DNA of 64,000 nt, taken from positions 28,121,633 to 28,185,632 of the forward strand of contig CAMGYJ010000009.1 in NCBI GenBank assembly GCA_946122785.1. Reading direction: 5' to 3'. Under the pieces are notes generated by a model that did no database searches, was not told the origin of the DNA, and saw nothing but the letters and a program-made list of their open reading frames with translations. The DNA comes from Linum tenue. Its lineage: Eukaryota; Streptophyta; Magnoliopsida; Malpighiales; Linaceae. The position numbers were made by a program, and so were the translations under genes. Shown one piece after another: positions 49,838 through 60,300 of the stretch; the stretch's first letter is position 1, and the number at the start of each line of letters is the position of its first letter.

Positions 49838-51640
49838 TTTACTAAAATATACTACAGATTGGATGGAATACAAATGCATAAAGAATTTATGGTTGCACCA
49901 TTATAAAAAAAAATGATTTAATACACCTTGAATATCAGTGATACACCTAACACTAGAAGATGAGTAGTTGATCAAAAGTTAGTCGATTGACAAAGTCCTC
50001 CAACATTTTAATTAATGAAGTCATCGGAGCGTACTAGTGAAGATATTCATTAATTAAAAGCAGTGATCTTCGAAATGCCAACAAAATGCTAAAAACAGCA
50101 TGCCAACATACAGCCAGGGCACCATGACACCAGTAATGTTTTGATGAACAGCCTGAAGCATGGAGCCTTTCAGCTTTGGCAAATTATTAAGATTCCACGG
50201 GCTGGCACAGTATTCATCCCATAACTCAGGATCAACTGATTCTGGCCTTTCATCATTTAATCGAGGAAAACCACTTCCATACACAGAAGTATTCTAGTCA
50301 CTTCCATACATAACTTCAACTTCACCTGTCAACCCCTCTACAATCTCCCAAAATTTGTTCTCAATCTGAGCACATGAAGCAAACTCTGAACCGAACCACT
50401 TCTTATTGGTTCGATCAGCTACACGCCTGAATGCATCTATCATAAACTTCTTGCCAAGCACAAAACCGAAACTATCCTTGTCAGAATTCAAGCACTCAAA
50501 ACAATACCAATTTCCTGGAGGGATTTGCTTCAGCGGCGGTGACAAACAATGGATGTGCCATCCTTTATTACACCTATCACACAAAAGCATTACTTCACCA
50601 TGCAAACCACTGCTGCACTGCTCGCATATCTGATCAAGGTCCTCCTCCTTCACTACCTTTTCACAAACTTTAGTATTGTCACCGTTAGCATTCGCCTCCT
50701 TTTTGAGAAAGAAAACTCAACCTGATCTATAACTTTCATATCATTTTGCAATCTCCTCCTTAGAACTCTTTCTCACGTCTTTATTCAACATATTATAATA
50801 CTTCTCATAATCATACAAATGTTCTCGGTACAATTGACACAACACATGCTTTCCACACTCAGAGACCTTCTCACTGGACTTCACAAACCTGGACACCTCC
50901 CCCCCCCCCCCCCCCACTTCTTGTCATCCACAACCTTATCTTACCCTCCGAACCTCTTAACCGCATTGAACAATTTACACAAATCCAAATCCTCCCCTTC
51001 GAAAACCACCCTCTTCTTCCTCAACTTCCTGCCGCACTGCTCCTCGAGAAACCTAGTGTACTCCAACTCAAACGTATCGGAATCACATTAAGCAGGCCGC
51101 ACCTGCAGTCGATGAATGGCTTGAGTTTTTGTCGGGAAACTAAACCTATCCTAATTTATTGCAAAAGGTGGAGACCAGCCCTGTGGAGGTACAATCCTAC
51201 GAATCCCATACCTCTCGGCCTCAGTTCTGATCTGATAAATATACTCTAACGGATCCTTGAATTCCTCCTGACTCGAGTAATAAACCGGCGCAGGCGGGAC
51301 ATTCAATGAACTAGAAGATGCCTCTGGCGATGAGCTCGAGTTCTGCACTAGAACTCCTTTCTCCACTGCCCTCCTCTTCCCCTTCCCCATTTCCCTCCGC
51401 CAGCCTCATACACCAAACAACCTCCCAAAACTACACTACTCACTACACTAGGCATAGGAACTTGTTCAACCTAAAATGTACACGTTCAAATTCAACCGAA
51501 ACTCAGCCTTCAAAGCTACTGATTCAGAGGACAACCTGCAAAAGAAGCGAACGAAACAACAAAATACATACAAGAAAAAAGGGCGGAAAATTCTAGGGTT
51601 CCGAATCATACCTTTCGAAGATGGAAAATGGAAGTTTTCA
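49838..51640 (-). pseudogene. 5' fragment of the KDM5/JMJ17-type gene, copy 2 (inverted)
   Basis: Inverted copy of 40967-42636 plus about 125 bp more 5' sequence with a TTTTGCAG acceptor near 51543. ATG at 51390; JmjN 51300-51151 continuing in frame through GWSPPFAIN where copy 1 has a stop; PHD at 50630-50480 with the zinc Cys intact (GWHIHCL); JmjC start at 50284-50054. Three stops are shared with copy 1: after the RPA residues, in ARID after RFGG, and before DTSVYGSGF. It ends inside the intron after FCWHFEDHCF at 49838. The fragment was therefore already a pseudogene when it was duplicated, and copy 1 decayed further. Confidence 0.85.
50899..50917. repeat. C/G homopolymer run in the ARID exon
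   Basis: A run of 17 or more C (G on the gene strand) replaces the TGGGGxGAG codons. Copy 1 has a shorter run at 41567-41580. Confidence 0.8.
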
Positions 51641-51949
51641 AATACAATATAATAACCAAACCTTTCATTTTAAACAAAATAATAATCAAACCTTTCGGAA
51701 AAACAAAATAATAGTCAAATCATTAATTTTTCATCCAATTGGCCGTTAATTGATTCTGACGTGGAAGAATATTAATTGAGTTGGACGATTTTTGCTTATG
51801 TGGCAACAACTCAAATGTTTGACTTAGCCATGTGGATATTATTATTCTTTTTATAATTTAATGTTATATATTAAAATTAGAAAAATAAAAAGCATTTTAT
51901 CTCTCTCCATTCGACCCCATCTCTCTCTCTCTTCGAAGCCCTCTCCGGC

Positions 51950-52300
51950 ATAGTTAGTAAAATACGGTACGGGAAAGTTACGGATATAATACGTACGGGT
52001 ATTTTACTTCATCTCTAAGCTAATGTTACGTTTAATAGTACGTTAATAGTCATAAATATATAAAATAAATTATTTTTTAAAATAAATAAATATATAAATA
52101 ATAGTAAAGTTAACAATTTAATTCATTAAATACGGATATAAAACGTGTTATACGGATTTTATACGTGTTTAGTACGGGAGCCACCAAATGAACAGACAAA
52201 AATGAAACGGCTTGACAAAAATACTGATACGGAAGTTTTAAACGGATAAAGTACGTACGGGTACATATACGTGTATTAAACGGAGTATTTACTAACTAAG
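51950..52300. mobile_element. 351-bp MITE with 9-bp TSD CTCTCCGGC
   Basis: The ends are inverted TAGTTAGTAAA. CTCTCCGGC lies outside both ends (51941-51949 and 52301-52309). The interior is rich in TACGG/CCGTA words and AT-rich otherwise. Related sequence is found twice in the hAT at 45848-46220. Confidence 0.8.
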
Positions 52301-52335
52301 CTCTCCGGCGACACCCAATTACCCATCCCCCAGCA

Positions 52336-52609
52336 CAGCTCTATTTCAGGAGCTCATCGACGAGCCCCATGATATGACAACACTGAGGATGATTTTGTAG
52401 GATGGTGGTGAGGCCGAGTAAGAGGTTTCCGAGCGCTCTCTTCCCGCCGATTCTGTCGCAATAGAACCCTCTCGTCGTCGATTTCCGCCTCTGAACATCA
52501 GGTTGAACAACGACCTCGTCTCGTCTTTCTCGAACCAGATCCCTGCCTCCTGGAGCGCCGCCGCACAGTGGATGAACTCGATGACCTGCCACACAAGCTC
52601 AAAATCCAA
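52336..52609 (-). pseudogene. Possible DUF247 (UPF0481) gene fragment
   Basis: The minus frame starts near 52609 and reads IEFIHCAAALQEAGIWFEKD, then TRSLFNLMFRGG. This resembles the DUF247 pattern A-x-x-L-x-EAG-I/V-x-F-x-K followed by SLF-x-I-x-F-x-x-G. The remaining 50 codons do not match, and a neighbouring frame is equally open. DUF247 proteins are plant-specific and membrane-anchored, some linked to self-incompatibility. A fragment only, and the match is from memory. Confidence 0.35.
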
Positions 52610-53169
52610 CCAAAACCTCTAACTTTCACTCTTCTTCTCATGGTGTCTAAGAGCCCTAATTGAATGTCTCCGCCTCTCCAAATCCAAGACCCAATTATCG
52701 ATTCCTGTCTATTTCGTCGCTAATTCCTTTAACGCTCCATTAAAATCCTACGAAATCGTGTAGGAGATAGAGTCACTGCGAGATCTGATGTTACGCCGCC
52801 GATCAAGCTCGGGTTCCTCGGGTGCAGAGAGGCAATAGGGTCAGGGAAGTAAATCCTTCAGCTTCAGCCCACCCTTTTCCTCTCCGCACACACGGATTCA
52901 AGCCGCCAGCAATCAATCGTTGGGCACAAAAGAGGAGAAGAAGAGGAGCTCTGAGGATTGCAGTGTTGATTTTAATTGAAAGGGGAGGAGGAGATGAACT
53001 CCCAACGCAAGACTTGAGAATGGAATGGGGAAATTTCTATTGAATTTCAATTGAAGGATGGCTTGTGGAGAAGTATGGGTCGGGTTTGTGGCGGCAGACT
53101 TGAGGTCAAGGGAGGAGAACGACGGGAGCGCCACCGAGATTAAGGTCAAGTCCAATGCAAAACCCCAAA

Positions 53170-54195
53170 TTTGGGGCCTTAACCCGGGAATGGATCAGGT
53201 CAGTAACCTTATGGTGAGTAACCATGAGTAACTCGTCCACATCAGCATGACATCAGCATCCTCTCTCTCATGAAAAGCCTTTAATTTTTTCCTTTTTAAT
53301 CTTTGACGGACGATTTCTCGCTCATTTTAAGTCGAAATTTAATTTTTTTTGCACAGTTAAATCAGATTAATTGTGCTCTTCAAAATGATATCCACTTTAA
53401 TATATTTTTCGAACAAAAAAAATTGAGCCATTTTTTACCAGCCTATACCATATGGTATTGACTGGTATTGAAATAAAAGCATACCTATGTTTTGAAAAAC
53501 GTACCATGGTGGTATGAACAAACCAATACTGTAGGATGGTTGAATACATGATAGTAGAAGTATATTAATTGTAATTTACGACTTTTAACATTGTATACCA
53601 CACAATACCACCCCGTACCAGGGTGGTAATGTATGGTATTGTGTGGTATTTTTTGGTCCTGTAATTTGTTCACCCAGAAATTTGTAGATCCAATAGATCA
53701 TGATGAACTCGTCCCTTCTGTGCAAACGTTTTCAAAAACGAATTAAAAACGAAGAAGATATCATACAATACCACCCCGTACCAGGGTGGTATTGTATGGT
53801 ATTGTGTGGTATTTTTTGGTCCTGTAATTTGTTCACCCAGAAATTTGTAGATCTAGTAGATCATGATGAACTCATCCCTGCTGTGCAAACGTTTTCAAAA
53901 ACGAATTAAAAACGAAGAAGATACCATATGGTATGCAGTTGGTACCGAGAGACCAGATTTTTTTTCCTAAAAAAATATTGAAAATTGATCTCATTTTGTA
54001 GAGCACGGTGAACTCGTTCCATCTATGCAAAAAAAATTAAAATCCGAGTTAAAATGAAAAAGATATGAGTCAATTAAGAAAGCTAGTAAAAATAAAAATA
54101 GTCTTTAATTCTCCATCCTTAGATCTGGACTTTCTAAATGAAGGGTACAGATTTGATTATTGATGGGTGCATAACCCATGGTTATGCACCCTATC
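53170..54195. mobile_element. Insertion within the H3 terminal region, unclassified
   Basis: It separates two parts of the Harbinger end (AAATTTGGGGCCTTAACC and CCTTGAACCCCAATTTTGGG). Both margins contain a small palindrome around TAACC...GGTTA. A MULE-type origin is possible, but neither TIR nor TSD is clean. Confidence 0.4.
53599..53930 (+). repeat. Tandem duplication of 164 bp containing a palindrome
   Basis: Two nearly identical units start ACAATACCACCCCGTACCAG and end AACGAATTAAAAACGAAGAA. In each, AATACCACCC pairs with GGGTGGTATT around GTACCA. Further GGTATT words surround the array. Confidence 0.85.
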
Positions 54196-54682
54196 TTGAG
54201 CCCTTGAACCCCAATTTTGGGGATTGAACCCCATTTTCCCTTCTTCTCCAATGCAACAAACTCCATATTTGGGGTTCTTAATATTTCCAGTTTTTCCATT
54301 TATTTAAAATGTACTTATCAAAACTTTAACATAATTTGTTCATGTTAATTTTTGTATAGTTCGTCATCATTTTTAAATACAAATTTTTCGATAGAATTTT
54401 GTTAAATTTCGAGACCGAATTTTTTTAGCAAAAATTATGGACCTAATTTGGGTTTACACACAACACTTGAAAATGATAAAGCTTAACGAGTTGACATAAT
54501 AATTCAAATGGCACAATTCATAGGTTACACACAACACTTGCTAATCATAAAGTTTAAATATTACACACAACACTTGAAAATGATAAAGTTTAAAAATAAC
54601 ACACAACACTTGAAATGATAAAGTTTAAAAATAACAGAGTTGGGATCATCTTGATCATACCCTAGGAGCATGTTTTGATGAT

Positions 54683-56103
54683 TGATAGACCGTCATTTAC
54701 ACATGTTTTTACCCCCGTTCTTACCCCGTTTGAGGTATTGATTCTCGTGTTTTAGGCCGATTTCACGCTAGGTTGTGTTTGTTTGTGATATTTCAGGTCC
54801 TAGTACGTGAATGAAGGCTTAGGAGTGAGTCTGGGGTCGATTGGACGAAGATCGGACGAATGGCGAGATTTCAAGGAAGCTGCACGGGCAGACCATGGCA
54901 TCGCACGGCCGTGCGAAGGACAATCCAGGCCGTGCGGAATTCTGCGAGAGCATGCACGGGCAGGCCAGAATTCTCACACGGCCGTGCCAAAGTGCAACCC
55001 TGGCCGTGTGGGTTTTGCCGAGGCCGAGCACGGGCTGGATGGAAACCCTACACGGCCGTGCACCCTGGCCGTGTGAGAAGCCTAAGATCGAACTAAACCA
55101 TACGCCGCGTTTTGAGCCGCACGGCCAAAGTGGTGCTCTGCACGACCGTGCGGCCTGGCCGTGCGAGTCGGGAAATCCTGGTTTTAGAGCCTATTCCGAG
55201 ACAAAAGTGGGAGAATCGTGTTTTCAGAGCAAAAACAGAGCCCTAGAGAGAGAAAGTACGAAGAACACATCCTAGAAGCTGTCTTAGAGCTGGATTTCAA
55301 CGAATCGAGTTTGGAGATCGTCATAGGAGTGGAAATCATCGTCCCGGAGCAGATTTTCCTCATCGTTATGAGTATGACTAATCCGATTACTGTTTTCTCT
55401 TCTCTCTCTATGGAGTAGAACCCTTCTCTCACTTGGGTATGAAGAACCCTTGTTCCTTGTGTTAGGGATTTGATTGTAATGACTTGGGATGATGTTACTG
55501 TTTGATTTTAATCGAATGACGCATGTTTATTGAATTGATTGGAGTCTGATCAGCTTTTCTCAATTTCTGCTGCAACCTTAGATAGATAGAATCTGATTAG
55601 GTTGTTAGAGCCTCTTCATTCGATAGTAGGAGATTGGCTATACGAGAGTTAGCCAGTTTACTGCTTTGTACTGGAATTCAATTCCAGTAGTGGAGTTCTG
55701 TGTTCATAGCCTAAGCTTTCTATCCCGGTGAAGACTAGTCGTCTGCAGGGTAGTTAGACTGAGAGAGCTTGGTCAACTTAAGAGATTCCAAACTACTGTC
55801 GGATCTTCCGCAGTCTAATCAACAGTAAATCAACCCAGTGAATTACAATTGAACCTAACTAAGGGGCTAGGGGGACTCAATCCCGAGTGACTCTTTCCTG
55901 ACTTTGAAAACCGAACAATTTCCTTGCTTTCTTGTTGCTTTTACTTTTCACAACAATCACTCGAACTAGTTTGCTAGATAATAGAGAATCACGGAGTAAG
56001 CAGTAGATCTAGACCCCGGGTTGATAATTAAACTTGCCTGTTACTGCATTCCCGGACTGCGATTACACTTGGTCGCAGTTTGGTGTTGTGTTTTTGCGTG
56101 TCA
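54683..56103 (+). repeat. 5' LTR of the Athila-like element (1421 bp)
   Basis: Begins TGATAGACCGTCATTTAC and ends GCGTGTCA. The end is set by homology to the solo LTR at 14631-16106, which has its own TSD, and by the PBS six bases downstream. Confidence 0.9.
54880..55172. repeat. CACGGCCGTG palindrome cluster in the 5' LTR
   Basis: It contains the words CGCACGGCCGTGCG, CACACGGCCGTG, TACACGGCCGTGC and the variant GCACGACCGTGC. Half motifs GGCCGTGC/GCACGGGC occur every 25-40 bp. Confidence 0.9.
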
Positions 56104-56109
56104 AGTTTT

Positions 56110-56127
56110 TGGCGCCGTTGCCGGGGA
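56110..56127 (+). other. Primer-binding site (tRNA-Asp type)
   Basis: TGGCGCCGTTGCCGGGGA is complementary to the 3' end of plant tRNA-Asp, as in Athila elements. Confidence 0.85.
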
Positions 56128-56247
56128 ACCCTCTAGATTATTGGGGAAACGTGAGAATTTGTTACTCTAGCTTTTATTTTCTGCATTTTATCTCTTCCAC
56201 CTGTGTGCCTTCACGGGTTGCTTCTGTTGATTGTGTGCAGGTAGTGT

Positions 56248-57560
56248 ATGACCCGTAGCCAGTCGGGAGAACTACTACCATTAGACCAGGAGCTTGAACG
56301 AACCTGCAGGAACTCCAAGCGGGTTCTTAAGGCGCGACTGGCTGCGGAGAAGGCTGCGGAGAAGGCGATTATCGGAGAAGAAGAAGAAGGAGAGATGGGT
56401 GATCCAGAGAACCGTGTTGTGATCCCCGAGGAGCAGACCATGGGATCCTACTGGACCGCTAGGGCTGCAGACATGAGGTCACCCATTCAACACCCTCATG
56501 TCCCAGCCAACAACTTTGAGGTGAGCACCTCAGTGATCACCATGCTGCGCGGTTCAGTGGTGTTCCGTGGTAAGAAGGAAGAGTGCCCTCGATCACATCT
56601 CAGGCGATTCCACGAGCTCATCGATGGAATCAAGATCAATGGGGTACCAACAGATGCCATCCAGCTGAGGTACTTCCCATTCACTTTGGAGGGACAGGCC
56701 AAGGAGTGGCTAGACACTCGACCTCCGGGCTCCATCACCACGTTCGCCAACCTGGCGGACAAGTTCCTCACCCGCTACCATCCTCCATCCAAGACAGCTG
56801 ACCTGCAGAAGCAAATTACACATTTTGCTCAGGATGAGGATGAGACCATTAGGGATGCTTGGGAGAGATACACCAGTCTCTTTCTCAGGTGTCCCAATCA
56901 TGGTTTCAATGATGCATTCAAGGTAGGCACCTTCTATCACGCCCTCTTCCCGGAGGACAAGCAGCTGATCGATTCGGTTTGTGGCGGGAACATGCTGACC
57001 AAAACCCCGCCACAGCTGAATCAACTCTTTGAAGAGATGGCGGAGAATGGTTATGATTGGGGCACTGCCAGGAGGTCGAGGAGAGCACCCAGCCGAGGTG
57101 TACATTCTGTGGGAGCCCAACCCTCTGATTTGGTGCAGGTAGTATCGAAGCTAGTCTCAGCTATCGATCGTTCAGGAATGATTCCAGGACCGGGCAGCAG
57201 CAGGCGATGCTCGTCCAATGGTGCGAAAGCACCCATCACACGGTGGAAGACTGCCAGGCGATGAAGGAATCAACCACCCCCCAGGAGCAGGTGAACTTCA
57301 TCAACAATGTCAGGCGCAATGACCCCTACAGCAACACGTACAATGAGGGGTGGCGCCAGCATCCTAACTTCTCCTAGGCTGGGCCAAATCCCAGACCACC
57401 AGCTTCCCAGGGACCACCAGGCTTCCAGAGGCCACCATATCAGCCCAGACAGGGGCAATTCCAGCAGCAACAACAGTCTCTTTATCAGCCCATGCAGGGG
57501 CATGCTGCTCAATCACAGCCGCGGCCTTTCTAGCAGCCAGGTGCAGCCCCTGCTGCCCTA
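56248..57560 (+). pseudogene. Athila-like gag, frameshifted
   Basis: The ATG at 56248 opens 338 codons. After an acidic N-terminus comes the gag core: FRGKKEECPRSHLRRFHELI, LRYFPFTLEGQAKEWLDTRP, LADKFLTRYHPPSK and THFAQDEDETIRDAWERY, all typical of Ty3/gypsy gag. The correct frame is lost at about 57195-57215. In the next frame the sequence continues with the zinc-knuckle-like WCESTHHTVEDC, NFINNVRRNDPYSNTYN and a Gln/Pro-rich stretch. Two TAG stops (57375-57377 and 57531-57533) follow before the protease frame opens. Gag would form the virus-like particle. One frameshift and two stops make this copy dependent on a helper. Confidence 0.85.
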
Positions 57561-59027
57561 GTGCAGAATGATCAGATGGCTGAACTGCGGGACTTGGTGG
57601 GTTCTCTCGCCAGTGCTAGTGCTCAGAAATTCAACACCTTTGAGCAATTCATGGAGAAGGCCTCGGGTAAATTCCTGGCTCTTGAAGCTGGTCAGAGGAA
57701 CACACAGGCTGTTTTGCAGGATATCCAGACCCAGTTGGGGAGCGTGGCCCAGGCAGTGGCTCAAAGGGCTCCTGGTACTCTACCCGGGCAGACCATCCCT
57801 CACCCGCAGACCCCGGATGAGCGCTGCAATGCCATCATGACCAGGAGTGGCAAGATGACTGTTGATCCCCCTGCTCGGGAACCGGAGAGAGAAAGCCCTG
57901 TTTTAGCGTCTCCAGAGGTTGAACAAGAAGTAGAGAAGGAGGTTGAGGTGCCTGCACCTAAACCGCAACCAGTAGTGAAGGAGTATATCCCTAAACTCCC
58001 CTTCCCTACTCGGTTGCACAAAGGCAGGCTGGAAGCAGAGTTCGAGAACTTCATGGCCATGCTCAAGAAGCTGAATGTCCAAGTGCCCTTCCTGGAGGCA
58101 CTATCGCAAATGCCGAAGTATGCGAAGTTTCTGAAAGAGCTTCTCTCAAAGAAGCAGAAGCTGAAGCTGAGTGAGCTGGCCACTGTGGAGCTCAGCGAGG
58201 AATGCTCGGCTATTCTGCAGAACAAGTTTCCGCAGAAGAAAAAGGACCCAGGTAGTTTTACTATCCCGTGCTCTATTGATAAATTGCATGTAGAGAAGTC
58301 CTTGGCGGATTTAGGTGCTAGTATCAATGTTATGCCATATCAACTGTTCAAGAAACTAGGCCTAGGCGAACCCCGTGCTACTAGGATGACCCTTCAATTA
58401 GCTGACAGATCTGTAGTGCATCCTAAGGGCATAGTGGAAGACCTTCTGGTTAAGGTTGGCAAATTCACATACCCTGTGGATTTTGTTACCCTGGACATCA
58501 ATGAGGACACAGAAGTGCCTCTTATACTGGGAAGGCCTTTCCTGGCCACCGCCAAGGCTCTCATAGATGTGCATGATGGGACCTTAGTTTTGAGGGATGG
58601 CGAGGAGCGAATAACGTTTTCAGTTGCTAACACTATACCTGCTTCGTTACCTCTGCATGCTGTACCTCACCAGGAGCACGAGTCTGTCGTGTATCCTTCT
58701 GTGCTGCCTATTTTGCAGGACCCGCCTCCCACACCTTTGCCGCCACTCCTGACCACTCCATCACCAAAAATACAGATCAAGGAGGAGTGGCGGCCGAAAC
58801 TGCAGGCAGCTAAGCCCGCTCGAAAGAAAGCCGGAGACCACTATGAGCTGGTCCCGCCCCCACCTTGGCCATCCGAGTATTCACTCGCTTGCATCTTGCC
58901 GGATGGCCAAGTCGAGCTGGCAAATGCAGGTGGCCACATTCGTCGCATACATGGCCACCATTTGAAGCTGTACCTCAAGAGCGATGTGGATCCGCTCTTG
59001 AAGGCACCTGCTCCTACACTTCCCTGA
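57561..59027 (+). CDS. Athila-like aspartic protease fused to an integrase C-terminal relic
   Basis: 488 codons without a stop, in the frame that continues gag. The first 150 residues are the end of gag. A Pro/Glu-rich linker and the conserved PFPTRLHKGRLEAEFENF with FLKELLSKKQKLK follow. The protease then appears at about residues 240-360 with SLADLGASINVMPYQLFKKL (Asp-Leu-Gly in place of Asp-Thr/Ser-Gly, normal for Athila) and VPLILGRPFLATAKALIDV. Instead of RT, RNase H and integrase the frame passes into a Pro-rich stretch. It ends with LPDGQVELANAGGH and RIHGHHLKLYLKSD, which resembles an integrase C-terminus. An in-frame deletion of the pol core explains this. Confidence 0.75.
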   Translation: MQNDQMAELRDLVGSLASASAQKFNTFEQFMEKASGKFLALEAGQRNTQAVLQDIQTQLGSVAQAVAQRAPGTLPGQTIPHPQTPDERCNAIMTRSGKMTVDPPAREPERESPVLASPEVEQEVEKEVEVPAPKPQPVVKEYIPKLPFPTRLHKGRLEAEFENFMAMLKKLNVQVPFLEALSQMPKYAKFLKELLSKKQKLKLSELATVELSEECSAILQNKFPQKKKDPGSFTIPCSIDKLHVEKSLADLGASINVMPYQLFKKLGLGEPRATRMTLQLADRSVVHPKGIVEDLLVKVGKFTYPVDFVTLDINEDTEVPLILGRPFLATAKALIDVHDGTLVLRDGEERITFSVANTIPASLPLHAVPHQEHESVVYPSVLPILQDPPPTPLPPLLTTPSPKIQIKEEWRPKLQAAKPARKKAGDHYELVPPPPWPSEYSLACILPDGQVELANAGGHIRRIHGHHLKLYLKSDVDPLLKAPAPTLP

Positions 59028-59071
59028 GCATCCATACTGGCGTCCAGCTAAAAGACGGTAAAGAAGCGCTT

Positions 59072-59089
59072 GTGGGGAGGCAACCCCAC
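59072..59089 (+). other. Short hairpin downstream of the pol remnant
   Basis: GTGGGG and CCCCAC form a perfect 6-bp stem around AGGCAA. The phrase GCGCTTGTGGGGAGGCAACC is, from memory, a conserved word after integrase in Athila-type elements. Confidence 0.6.
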
Positions 59090-59209
59090 CGAGGTTTGCA
59101 TTTTCTTACTCTTTTTTTCTTTTGATTTTGTGTGTTTTTGAGTCTTGAGACGTTGATCCAGAGTCAAGTGTCGTTTTTGAGTGAAAACAGGTTGATTTCG
59201 GGGCTCCAG

Positions 59210-59562
59210 CATGTCGCACGGCCAGGTCCTCAACTTTCACGGCCGTGCGGAAATCCCCCCTTGGCCGTGCAAGCTCTCGGTAAAAAGCGCACGGCCAAAA
59301 GTGCACATTGCACGGCCGTGCAGCTCAGCCTGGCCTGGCCGTGTGGCCGACACGGGCACAAATTGTCTCGCACGGCCGTGTGGATTTTTCACCCTGGCCG
59401 TGCGAGCTCTCGGCAATTATCGCACGGCCAAATGTGCCAGGTGCACGGCCGTGCGAAGCTCCTCGGCCAGGCCGTGTCGGCCCGCACGGGCAAAACCACC
59501 CGTGCACGGCCGTGCGCGCCTGCCCGTGCGGTCGAGGCACGGCCTATATATTTGGCCTGCAT
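59210..59562. repeat. Internal CACGGCCGTG palindrome cluster
   Basis: Five to six copies of (G)CACGGCCGTG(C/T), alternating with GGCCGTGC and GCACGGCC half motifs, sit between the pol remnant and the 3' ORF, outside the LTRs. Confidence 0.9.
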
Positions 59563-60300
59563 GGCCATTCTGGTCAGAAATCCCAAAAATCTCGCCGGAA
59601 TCCTCTGCCCTCGCCGGAAAACCGCGACAAAACCACCCTTTTTCGATTTTTTCGGCCACTTTGGGTCATTTTTTCACCAAACCAACAACAAACCCACCCT
59701 TTCTACACCCAAAGCGGCCTATCCCTCGATTTTGAGCGAGTTTGGACGACTTTCCATTGCCTTCCCCTCATCATCCCCTACACCTCTACTTGAGTCTCCA
59801 GGTTTGATTTTGCCCTTAACTGTGTTAATTGTGGAGAATTGAGTGTGTAGGGTGCATGTTAGAGAACCTTATTGAATCTTGGGATTTTTGTGAAATTGAT
59901 TGAGGGGAATGCATGGAATGTGAATGAATTGTGTTGGGCAAAGTTCCCTTTGCTTGTTTGAGCCCTTGTGTGCAAGAATTTGGCCAATCTCATGCTTAAC
60001 TTAATAGTGCACACAAGGTGTTCGATGAAATGCCTGTTTTCCATGCCATGTTGTGGCCACCGGTTGGGGCCCTTAATGATGTAGTTTGAGGGTGTATTTG
60101 CTATGGATGTGAACCTTAAGTTGCCTATTTTCTTGTGAATGTGCACCCCCACCCAGATTATGCTTGATTTATCGAGTTTTTGACCCCCGAACTATGGATG
60201 AAACCATGGTTAGGCTGTTTTCTGTTCTTAAGTGTGGGGGTGTGCTTGACCTTCTCTTTGGCTCTTTTGGTTCCACTTTGGATTGTTCTTTTGCAGGGCA
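59563..60300 (+). other. Noncoding leader of the 3' ORF, with acceptor and extra PPT-like word
   Basis: No conserved frame. TTAAGTGTGGGGG at 60228-60240 copies the polypurine tract. A pyrimidine-rich stretch and TTCTTTTGCAG end at about 60296, just before the ATG at 60301, which looks like a 3' splice site. Confidence 0.55.

Larger units (their letters stand above)
51637..53139. mobile_element. MULE-like end with captured, partly GC-rich sequence
   Basis: 51637-51860 resembles the end found at 27480-27700 and 36850-37090 (CAAATACAATATAATA, CATTTTAAACAAAATAAT, then paired GTGGCAA blocks). The opposite terminus was not found. The interior from 51930 is CT- and GC-rich and gene-like, with a DUF247-like fragment. 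Read as a truncated Pack-MULE. Confidence 0.4.
53144..54682 (-). mobile_element. Harbinger element H3, 3' part only
   Basis: It starts GGTCAAGTCCAATGC after TAA, an imperfect version of the family TIR. The family tail (54290-54630) follows, then the end of ORF1 exon 2 (54632-54682). The ORF1 piece is interrupted by the Athila-like element at 54683. It is inverted relative to H1. A further insertion occupies about 53170-54195. Confidence 0.75.

Noticed and set aside
54880..55172. Protein-coding reading of the GCACGGCC arrays (frames rich in Ala-Arg-Pro-Cys)
   Set aside because: All six frames are open there because of the repeat composition. No start context or domain, and the arrays sit in LTR or noncoding DNA.
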